Below are positions 7,138 through 11,852 of a stretch of 27,390 nt of DNA, piece after piece. The first letter of the stretch is position 1. Each line of letters begins with the position of its first letter. The position numbers and the translations under genes are program-made. Below the pieces are notes generated by a model. The model saw only the letters and a program-made list of their open reading frames with translations, was not told the origin of the DNA and searched no databases. The DNA is from a virus. The stretch is taken from the IMG/VR virus record IMGVR_UViG_3300035670_001051, positions 1-27,390 of that record; one strand, 5' to 3'.

Positions 7138-7167
7138 CAAATATAAAGGTGTTTTCCACAAAACCAA
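7138..7167 (-). promoter_or_regulatory. Bacteroidota-type promoter for leftward early/replication operon
   Basis: On the minus strand a TTG (7167-7165) is followed after 19 nt by TATATTTG (7145-7138). This fits the -33 TTG / -7 TAnnTTTG consensus with normal spacing. The ATG of the first gene lies 21 nt further on, leaving a short leader. It follows immediately after the terminator at 7178-7209, as expected for a new transcription unit. It is the best complete promoter in the window. Confidence 0.65.
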
Positions 7168-7177
7168 ATAAATTTAC

Positions 7178-7209
7178 AAAAAAAATGCCCCGAGCCGAAA
7201 CCCGAGGCA
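7178..7209 (-). terminator. Intrinsic terminator after the tRNA-like RNA
   Basis: On the minus strand a 24-nt hairpin (7209-7186) begins TGCC and ends GGCA, with up to ten pairs including three G-U pairs and a TTCG loop, followed by eight T residues (7185-7178). This is a textbook rho-independent terminator. A second small hairpin, GTTAG/CTAAC with a 7-nt loop (7210-7226), stands directly before it. It would end the transcript carrying the HTH regulator and tRNA-like element. Confidence 0.82.
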
Positions 7210-7252
7210 GTTAGCACCACACTAACGGCGCAAATATAGGGATTAAAATTTG

Positions 7253-7382
7253 TAGTCAGGACAGGATTCGAACCTGTATGTCAACCTCTACGACAGAGCT
7301 GTTCTTATTAACCGTGGCCAGCGGGTTTATTACAGTTGTAGTTGACTATCTATGTAGCGTCTACCAATTCCGCCACCTGACT
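7253..7382 (-). tRNA. tRNA-like RNA with class II (Leu-like) ends and an oversized central domain
   Basis: The minus strand shows a 7-bp acceptor stem AGTCAGG/CCTGACT, a discriminator A, a D arm GCG-GAATTGGTAGA-CGC as in bacterial tRNA-Leu, and a perfect T arm ACAGG-TTCGAAT-CCTGT. CCA is not encoded. Between the D and T arms lie 79 nt, far more than the anticodon and variable arms of a normal tRNA. I could not fold a standard 5-bp anticodon arm there. Visible pairings are GTCAAC with GTTGAC, or alternatively a variable arm TGTC/GACA, and an inner hairpin AACC/GGTT. It begins 10 bp after the HTH gene and ends 43 bp before a terminator, so it is probably co-transcribed with the regulator. It could be an intron-containing tRNA, a degenerate tRNA, or a tRNA-mimic RNA. 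Confidence 0.75.
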
Positions 7383-7392
7383 ATTTGTATAC

Positions 7393-7569
7393 TCAAAGTT
7401 CTGCGAGTTTATCCTGCAATTTCCTCAACGTTTCTAAGCTCTTCGGCTCCTTTCTGCTCCAGTGAGTTAAGACGCACCGATTCACGCCTGCAAGTGCGCA
7501 AAGTTTTGTTAGGGTTACGCCCTTTTGGATTGCCTTAATTTTTAAATCAGTTACTATATTTTTCTCCAT
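7393..7569 (-). CDS. Cro/CI-type HTH regulator, 58 aa
   Basis: The ATG at 7567-7569 gives a 58-aa protein MEKNIVTDLKIKAIQKGVTL; the frame extends further to 7623, but that would run through the divergent promoter region. An HTH_3-like fold is visible: helix KIKAIQKG, then LTKLCALAGVNRCVLTHW as the helix-turn-helix, then a C-terminal helix TLRKLQDKLAEL. There is no dimerisation or peptidase domain, so it is Cro-sized. It is divergent from the RecE-like gene with 42 bp between start codons, the classic position for a regulator controlling both directions. It is followed by the tRNA-like RNA and a terminator. Confidence 0.83.
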   Translation of the reverse strand: MEKNIVTDLKIKAIQKGVTLTKLCALAGVNRCVLTHWSRKEPKSLETLRKLQDKLAEL

Positions 7570-7608
7570 TTGCAACAAATTTACAAAAAAAGCGATAAAT
7601 TTGCAAAT
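7568..7608. promoter_or_regulatory. Divergent promoter/operator region between HTH regulator and RecE-like gene
   Basis: Rightward: TTG at 7570-7572, 23-nt spacer, TAAATTTG at 7596-7603, then ATG at 7612. Leftward: TTTG, 20-nt spacer, TAAATTTG at 7583-7576, then ATG at 7569. Both match TTG / TAnnTTTG and leave almost no leader. Overlapping them are ATTTG-CAA-CAAAT (7568-7580) and the perfect palindrome ATTTGCAAAT (7599-7608), whose shared ATTTGCAA cores start 31 bp apart, about three helical turns. These are candidate operators for the HTH protein. Confidence 0.62.
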
Positions 7609-7611
7609 GTT

Positions 7612-8376
7612 ATGACGTACCACACTGACACCAGCCGCATCTCAAAAAGCGGCTTAGACCTAATTAATCGAGCGCCTGCACTTTACTATGAGCGCTATCT
7701 TAACCCCAACGCTGAACCGCAAAAAGAAACCGCCGCACTGATCATTGGCTCGGCTGTTCACTGTGCAGTTTTAGAGCCGTCTGAATTTGGCAAGCGCTAT
7801 GCAATCGCCCCCAAGGTAGACAAGCGCACCAAGGACGGCAAGGCAGCCTATGAGGCATTTGTAGCGGACGCAGGCGAGCGCATTGTAATTGATGCCGACA
7901 CCGCAACACTGGCCGAGCGCATAATGCTGGCAGTAAAGCGCTACAAACCGGCTGCCTACCTGTTAAAAGAGGGCATCGCAGAGCAGCCAATCTTTTGGAC
8001 GGATTCACAAACCGAGGTAGATTGTAAAGCCAAGCCCGACTGGATTACCGATGGCGGCATTATTGTAGACCTTAAAACAACAGAGGACGCTAGCCCAATA
8101 GGATTTGCGCGCTCAGTTAAGAAGTACCGCTACGACGTGCAGGCAGCGTTTTATTCTGACGGCTACGAGCAAAGCACTGGCAAGACCTGTAACGGCTTTA
8201 TGTTTATCGCAGTCGAAAAAGCACCGCCCTATTTGGTAGCTGTTTACTTTGTAGGTAGCGAGGATTTAAACAACGCCCGCCAGCGCTATCGCGAAAACTT
8301 GCTGGCTTACAAGCAATGCAAACAAACAGGCATTTGGAACGGGTATAGTGAAATCGTAACAAAAGTAAATCTATGA
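7612..8376 (+). CDS. RecE-like exonuclease (PD-(D/E)xK, exonuclease VIII family)
   Basis: A 254-aa nuclease expected to degrade double-stranded DNA ends and feed single strands to the RecT-like annealing protein two genes downstream. I start at the ATG at 7612 (MTYHTDTSRISKSGLDLINR), since a longer frame from a TTG at 7570 would cover the promoter. Motifs are YHTDTSRISKSGLDLINRAP at the N-terminus, GSAVHCAVLEP (helix with conserved His), the catalytic PDWITDGGIIVDLKTT (Asp then D-x-K) and YDVQAAFYSDGY (Gln motif). This is the RecE C-terminal nuclease core without the long N-terminal extension of E. coli RecE. It is the first gene of the rightward operon. Confidence 0.9.
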   Translation: MTYHTDTSRISKSGLDLINRAPALYYERYLNPNAEPQKETAALIIGSAVHCAVLEPSEFGKRYAIAPKVDKRTKDGKAAYEAFVADAGERIVIDADTATLAERIMLAVKRYKPAAYLLKEGIAEQPIFWTDSQTEVDCKAKPDWITDGGIIVDLKTTEDASPIGFARSVKKYRYDVQAAFYSDGYEQSTGKTCNGFMFIAVEKAPPYLVAVYFVGSEDLNNARQRYRENLLAYKQCKQTGIWNGYSEIVTKVNL

Positions 8377-8546
8377 GCCCACAGGAAAAAGCAAAGGAAC
8401 TAGTCGAGAAGTTTAGCCTTGTCGGCCTGCAACAAAGAAACGAGGGCCTCGCCTGCGCACTAATTTGCGTCGATGAAATTATAGAAAACTACGACACTTT
8501 CCTAGCTTACTGGCAGGAAGTTAAAAAAGAAATTGAGAATTTATGA
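8373..8546 (+). CDS. Small conserved-looking phage protein, 57 aa
   Basis: The ATG at 8373 overlaps the RecE stop as ATGA, and the stop at 8546 overlaps the next ATG in the same way. The protein starts MSPQEKAKELVEKFSLVGLQ and continues to ALICVDEIIENY and a terminal YWQEVKKEIENL. I recall proteins with this same AKELVEKF, CALICVDEII and YWxEVKxEIE pattern as common small ORFs in Bacteroidota phages, of unknown function. It is helical and probably cytoplasmic. Position between RecE and RecT suggests a recombination partner, which is inference. Confidence 0.82.
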   Translation: MSPQEKAKELVEKFSLVGLQQRNEGLACALICVDEIIENYDTFLAYWQEVKKEIENL

Positions 8547-8830
8547 GCACGATAATTAAATTAAATCCTGTTTTAAGCATCGAAGAAATTGATTCAAGAG
8601 AGTACGAAGGTTTTTGCGATAGTAGGTGTTACGAATTAAATGAAATGCTTTATTGGCCTATTTATATCAATGTTTCTAGAATTAAGTATTTTGAATTAGA
8701 AAGCCACGCAACAGAACCAAATACATTGATATGGGTAGATTACCAAGATGAGCCGATAGAAGTGTACGAAAGCCCAGAAAAAATAATAGAATTGATAAAC
8801 CTATGACATTAAAAGAGAATTTATGAGCAC
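8535..8830 (+). repeat. 16-bp direct repeat flanking the 87-aa gene
   Basis: GAGAATTTATGAGCAC occurs at 8535-8550 and again at 8815-8830, each time spanning the start codon of a gene (the 87-aa protein and the RecT-like protein). The unit between them is 280 bp and visibly more AT-rich than its neighbours. Removing one unit would join the 57-aa gene directly to the RecT-like gene with an ATGA overlap. Confidence 0.8.
8543..8806 (+). CDS. Hypothetical acidic protein, 87 aa, probable recent insertion
   Basis: An 87-aa protein MSTIIKLNPVLSIEEIDSRE, acidic and rich in aromatic residues, with a mix of strands and helices (EYEGFCDSRCYELNEMLYWP; IYINVSRIKYFEL). No membrane segment, signal or known motif. 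Codon choice is much more A/T-rich than in the RecE-like and RecT-like genes on either side, and the gene is bracketed by a 16-bp direct repeat at its own start and at the next gene's start. This suggests acquisition or duplication-mediated insertion. I do not recognise a family. Confidence 0.72.
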   Translation: MSTIIKLNPVLSIEEIDSREYEGFCDSRCYELNEMLYWPIYINVSRIKYFELESHATEPNTLIWVDYQDEPIEVYESPEKIIELINL

Positions 8831-9419
8831 AGAAATAACAGAAACAAACCCAGCGCCACTATCTAGCTTTGAACTAGCACAACGCCAAGCAAAAGCCTTG
8901 AGCGCCTCAGACCTAGTACCGCAGCAATACAAAGGCAACGTAGCCAATACTTTGGTGGCCTTGGAAATTGCAAACCGCATCGGCGCTAGCCCCTTAATGG
9001 TTATGCAAAACCTCCACATCATTCACGGGCGGCCTAGCTGGTCTAGTACTTTTGTAATCGCTGCAATTAACGGCTGCGGAAAGTTTACCGCCCTGCGCTT
9101 TGTTGGTGATCTCGAGAAAGGGATTAAGGCCGTTGCAACCGAAAAGGCTACAGGCGAAACCGTTGAAGGCCCAGTCGTTACGATGGCAATGGCCAACGCT
9201 GAAGGGTGGGTGAGCAAAGCAGGCAGCAAATGGAAAACAATGCCCGAGCTAATGATGCGCTATCGTGCAGCGGCTTTTTTTGGACGCCTGTACGCCCCAG
9301 AAATTACAATGGGTATGCACAGCGTTGAGGAGGTTGTAGATATTCAACACGAGGAGCCCGCAGGGGTTGCAGCGCTAAACGCTAAGCTAACTACCCCAAC
9401 GCCTGCACTAAATCCTTAG
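8823..9419 (+). CDS. RecT-like single-strand annealing protein
   Basis: A 198-aa protein matching the RecT family of phage recombinases, which coat single-stranded DNA and anneal it to a complement. The conserved core is visible: LVPQQYKGNVANTLVALEIA, NRIGASPLMVMQNLHIIHGR, then PSWSSTFVIAAINGCGKF, and MPELMMRYRAAAFFGRLYAP. It is shorter than E. coli RecT (about 269 aa). With the RecE-like nuclease upstream it forms a complete two-component recombination system. Its stop lies 28 bp inside the 3' end of the opposing lysis-enzyme gene. A strong terminator follows within that gene. Confidence 0.9.
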   Translation: MSTEITETNPAPLSSFELAQRQAKALSASDLVPQQYKGNVANTLVALEIANRIGASPLMVMQNLHIIHGRPSWSSTFVIAAINGCGKFTALRFVGDLEKGIKAVATEKATGETVEGPVVTMAMANAEGWVSKAGSKWKTMPELMMRYRAAAFFGRLYAPEITMGMHSVEEVVDIQHEEPAGVAALNAKLTTPTPALNP

Positions 9420-9954
9420 ATTCAATAAGCGTATAAGTAAAGCGGTTGCCGTGAATGGTGGCCGCTTTTTTTGCTAATGCCATAAACTCGTTGAAATCTG
9501 CAACGCGCTTAAACACTTGGCAGCCGTGGCTCCAGTCGTCCACCCGTACCGAATCAACACCGGCCTTATGGATATTGATTCCAAACACGCCTGTTTCGGT
9601 CTTATCTTCCTGATAAATCCCATCCTTGGTGAAGTCGCGATACACAGTTACAGGGGCGCATTGTTTTAGCGCCTCATATTTGCCCTGATGCAATCCGATG
9701 GCGTGTGAACCACGATACTGGTTTGGCACCAAGCGAGCAGTGCCGCCGCCGTTGTCGGTTGTAGCAGCCCACTCTTTTACTACCCAACTATCGCCCACTT
9801 TGTAAGCACACACAAGCTTATCGTCAAAAGCGTTGGTCACTTTCTTGCCAGTGGCAGAGTTGCGAATCCCAATGATGTTAAGGTTGTACTCTCCATTCTC
9901 AAAGAAGGCATATTTTTTAGCGGCCATTGTAGCGCGCAGAATGTGAATGTTCAT
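9391..9954 (-). CDS. L,D-transpeptidase-fold enzyme, candidate endolysin
   Basis: A 187-aa protein with a YkuD-like active-site pattern: INIHKAG with H129, then DDWSHGCQVF with S142-H143-G144-C145, where the cysteine is the expected nucleophile. The YRG/GLHQGKYEAL segment in the middle also matches a group of proteins I recall from Bacteroidota phages starting with an M-x-[LI]-HILRA sequence. YkuD enzymes act on the peptide cross-bridges of peptidoglycan. With no muramidase or amidase elsewhere, this is the best endolysin candidate. No signal peptide is seen. It is the last gene of the late leftward operon and overlaps the RecT gene tail-to-tail by 29 bp. Confidence 0.8.
   Translation of the reverse strand: MNIHILRATMAAKKYAFFENGEYNLNIIGIRNSATGKKVTNAFDDKLVCAYKVGDSWVVKEWAATTDNGGGTARLVPNQYRGSHAIGLHQGKYEALKQCAPVTVYRDFTKDGIYQEDKTETGVFGINIHKAGVDSVRVDDWSHGCQVFKRVADFNEFMALAKKAATIHGNRFTYTLIESKDLVQALG
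9441..9472 (+). terminator. Intrinsic terminator of the recET-like operon, inside the opposing gene
   Basis: On the plus strand AGCGGTTGCC pairs with GGTGGCCGCT around a 6-nt loop (GTGAAT), giving a 10-bp stem with three G-U pairs, followed directly by seven T residues (9466-9472). It lies 22 bp after the RecT stop and is embedded in the coding sequence of the convergent lysis gene (codons near its C-terminus). Confidence 0.8.
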
Positions 9955-10256
9955 AATATCAAAGTTAATAAAAAGACGGCTGCAATGGTGTAGGTTGTAC
10001 GACGCAACCGGTTATATCGTTTGTCGCGTTTCCGCAACTCATCCAGTAGCTTGGCCTGTATTTTATCCTGCTGAGCAATTACCTCCGCATCAATCTTTAA
10101 CTGCTCTCTGCACAGTGCCAGATTCTCGCGAGCCTCAGCCCCCTTAATCAGATAGTAATTATTTGCCGAGAGAGTCGAGCTGTCGGTGCATTGCGATAAG
10201 GCGCAATGTGGTGCTGCAAGAAGTATCACCAGCGAGAGCAATATAGAGCGTGTCAT
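9951..10256 (-). CDS. Spanin-like envelope protein with signal peptide and C-terminal membrane helix
   Basis: A 101-aa protein beginning with a signal-like MTRSILLSLVILLAAPHCAL, followed by a charged, coiled-coil-like middle (ENLALCREQLKIDAEVIAQQ) and a C-terminal hydrophobic helix YTIAAVFLLTLIL. An exported N-terminus, periplasmic coiled coil and C-terminal anchor is the topology of a unimolecular spanin. Two cysteines (C18 and C23) follow the signal, but neither sits in a canonical lipobox, so lipidation is uncertain. It overlaps the upstream gene by 98 bp in a different frame, as Rz/Rz1 pairs do, and the lysis enzyme by ATGA. Confidence 0.7.
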   Translation of the reverse strand: MTRSILLSLVILLAAPHCALSQCTDSSTLSANNYYLIKGAEARENLALCREQLKIDAEVIAQQDKIQAKLLDELRKRDKRYNRLRRTTYTIAAVFLLTLIL

Positions 10257-10461
10257 ATTTTTGATTAATTACTAGTTGAGTGTCGTGGATGGCTTTGTAC
10301 TTTAGGCGAATTTGGTAGAGCGTGTCTAAATCTTTTTCAACTACTCGAATAGCAGGGCCGTGCACTACCCGCTCGGTTTTAGGTACGGCAAACTCGACGT
10401 ACATCATACCGCCCACAAAGAGCAGCACAAAAAGCAGAACGGTCAAACTGCCTTTACTCAT
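10159..10461 (-). CDS. Inner-membrane spanin-like protein
   Basis: A 100-aa protein with one N-terminal membrane helix (SLTVLLFVLLFVGGMMYVEF) and a periplasmic-looking, charged tail (KDLDTLYQIRLKYKAIHDTQ). N-terminal anchor plus extended tail is the i-spanin arrangement. Its 3' third overlaps the next gene out of frame, the arrangement expected for embedded spanin genes. Sequence similarity alone would not identify it, so the call rests on topology, overlap and its position between a holin-like protein and the lysis enzyme. The alternative is a generic small membrane protein. Confidence 0.65.
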   Translation of the reverse strand: MSKGSLTVLLFVLLFVGGMMYVEFAVPKTERVVHGPAIRVVEKDLDTLYQIRLKYKAIHDTQLVINQKYDTLYIALAGDTSCSTTLRLIAMHRQLDSLGK

Positions 10462-10684
10462 CTTTTGGCTTGCCGCTAAACTTATCTACTGAGGTAAAGC
10501 CGAGCGTTAAAATGGTTACCCACTCAACAGCTGCAACTAGTTCCGCACTGGGTGCAATCTCCTGCGGGCTCATTGAGTTGTGCGCCATCGTTCCGAACAA
10601 AACAAACGCCCCGATAATTCCTACAAATCGCTTGCTAGATAGTTGGCCGTTGTCGCCTTTAAAAATTTCTAATAGTTTTTTCAT
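10454..10684 (-). CDS. Holin-like protein, two membrane helices
   Basis: A 76-aa protein MKKLLEIFKGDNGQLSSKRF with helices at about 21-38 (VGIIGAFVLFGTMAHNSM) and 48-65 (LVAAVEWVTILTLGFTSV) and a charged tail DKFSGKPKDE. Size and two-helix topology fit a class II holin. The phrases SSKRFVG and LGFTSVDKF recur in a family of small phage membrane proteins I recall from Bacteroidota phages, usually found near lysis genes. It lies directly upstream of the spanin-like pair and overlaps the next gene by 8 bp. Holin function is inferred from topology and position. Confidence 0.75.
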   Translation of the reverse strand: MKKLLEIFKGDNGQLSSKRFVGIIGAFVLFGTMAHNSMSPQEIAPSAELVAAVEWVTILTLGFTSVDKFSGKPKDE

Positions 10685-10797
10685 CGCCCTTGTCCTCTAT
10701 ATTTTTTGAGTGGTTTGTTATTCTTTGAATGTACGCCCTTGTTTTTACGCTTGGGCTTTGGTTGCCACGAACCAACTGCTTTTGTCGCCTTTGCCAT
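10681..10797 (-). CDS. Very small basic protein, 38 aa
   Basis: The frame starts ATG at 10797, overlapping the previous stop as TAATG, and ends TGA at 10681, overlapping the holin-like start as ATGA. Both junctions are tight. The protein is extremely basic (MAKATKAVGSWQPKPKRKNK, then GVHSKNNKPLKKY) and ends in YRGQGR. I recall the same KGVH...SK...KKYRGQGR pattern as a recurrent tiny ORF in Bacteroidota phages. It may bind nucleic acid or membranes; no function is known to me. Confidence 0.78.
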   Translation of the reverse strand: MAKATKAVGSWQPKPKRKNKGVHSKNNKPLKKYRGQGR

Positions 10798-11219
10798 TAC
10801 TTATAAATATACAATCTAAACCAGTTAAAATCTTCAGTACCTCCATTCTTTTGGTACTCAAGGAAAGCGTCAAAGATTGGCCCTGCATTCTTACCCTCGT
10901 CCACAACCATAGCCGTATCAATTCCTGCAGTGATCATCTTGGCAACAAACACCTCCTGCACCTTTTCCAGTGCCTCAACCTTAACCTCTGCCTCAACAAC
11001 CGCCTCAACTAGCTTGGCCTTTTCTTCTGCCTTTTCTTCTACCAACGCCTCGCTAACTTGCTTAGCTGCGTGAGTGGCTTGGCCTACCGCTTGGGTATTC
11101 TGTTGAATCTTTTTCAATAGCGCATCCATCTCGTTCACTGGCTCGGGCTTAACTGCCCAAGATTCGGTGAACAAATAACCGAGAGCAAACAGGGCGGTGA
11201 AAATGTATAGCAGTCGCAT
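10797..11219 (-). CDS. Exported or membrane-anchored coiled-coil protein, 140 aa
   Basis: A 140-aa protein with an N-terminal hydrophobic segment (LLYIFTALFALGYLFTESWA) ending in a possible signal cleavage at SWA-VKP. The middle is a long alanine/valine/glutamate/lysine coiled coil (HAAKQVSEALVEEKAEEKAK and onward), and the C-terminus is globular and aromatic (AFLEYQKNGGTEDFNWFRLYIYK). It stands at the head of the lysis module between the virion and holin-like genes. A structural periplasmic or virion-associated role is possible. No known family is recognised. Confidence 0.72.
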   Translation of the reverse strand: MRLLYIFTALFALGYLFTESWAVKPEPVNEMDALLKKIQQNTQAVGQATHAAKQVSEALVEEKAEEKAKLVEAVVEAEVKVEALEKVQEVFVAKMITAGIDTAMVVDEGKNAGPIFDAFLEYQKNGGTEDFNWFRLYIYK

Positions 11220-11223
11220 AGTG

Positions 11224-11511
11224 TTAAAGTTTTTTCATCGAGTTAATGATGCGTAGTTCCGTGATAGCTGCGCTCAGTGCACTGTCTGCCGTCTTTAATG
11301 CTCTGTACGCTTGCTTTTGCTCTGCTCTAAGTACTGCCATCTCTTTACGGCATTCATCAATCTGCGTTTGATTGTTCGCACGCAAGTCCATGTACAAGTA
11401 GCTAACAGCCAATAGCATACAAAAAGCCACGGCAGCAACAGGGTTTTTGCGGAATTGGTCAAACGAAACAGGAAGCGGATTCGCATTTGGGGTTTTCTTT
11501 GGTGCGGTCAT
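11224..11511 (-). CDS. Single-pass membrane protein with coiled coil, 95 aa
   Basis: A 95-aa protein with a short N-terminal cytoplasmic part, one membrane helix at about 25-42 (AAVAFCMLLAVSYLYMDL) and a coiled-coil tail (ECRKEMAVLRAEQKQAYRAL). It overlaps the 113-aa gene by one base (TAATG) and is followed 4 bp later by another membrane-anchored coiled-coil gene. The pair resembles the small membrane proteins that precede holins in many phages. No family assignment. Confidence 0.7.
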   Translation of the reverse strand: MTAPKKTPNANPLPVSFDQFRKNPVAAVAFCMLLAVSYLYMDLRANNQTQIDECRKEMAVLRAEQKQAYRALKTADSALSAAITELRIINSMKKL

Positions 11512-11852
11512 TATTCAGGGATATTGCAGTAAGGTGATTCGGGGTTAAATTCACAGAAACGGGCGGTGTACATTTCCTCACACCCACTAAAAGTATGCAC
11601 CCCAATCGGATTTGGGAACACCTCTTTTGTTGCAAAGGATTCCAACGGCTCATCGTTCCAAAGGATATCTACCGCATACAACGGGGATAGGTCGGTGCAG
11701 TTACCTTCTTCATCGGTGGCAAGGCAGATTTGCCCAATTTCGTGTACTGCACAATTTTGGTAAACTACCGAACCCTCTTGCGTTGTGCTGATTTGGGCTT
11801 GGTATGTTAGCCATTCGGCTAGGTTTAGGAATGAGTATTTTGCGAAGGTCAT
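11511..11852 (-). CDS. Cysteine-containing tail-associated hypothetical protein, 113 aa
   Basis: A 113-aa acidic protein with six or more cysteines (NCAVHEIGQICLA, GNCTDLSP, SGCEEMY, RFCEFNPESPYC). Several sit in the C-terminal third and could form disulfides outside the cell or bind metal. Position right after the fibre gene, with ATGA overlap, suggests a fibre partner, chaperone or tail accessory protein. No membrane segment or signal is visible. I recall similar proteins following fibre genes in Bacteroidota phages but know no function. Confidence 0.7.
   Translation of the reverse strand: MTFAKYSFLNLAEWLTYQAQISTTQEGSVVYQNCAVHEIGQICLATDEEGNCTDLSPLYAVDILWNDEPLESFATKEVFPNPIGVHTFSGCEEMYTARFCEFNPESPYCNIPE

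Noticed and set aside
7253-7382. Ordinary tRNA-Leu gene.
   Set aside because: Length is about 130 nt and no standard anticodon arm can be folded by eye, so a plain tRNA call would be misleading.
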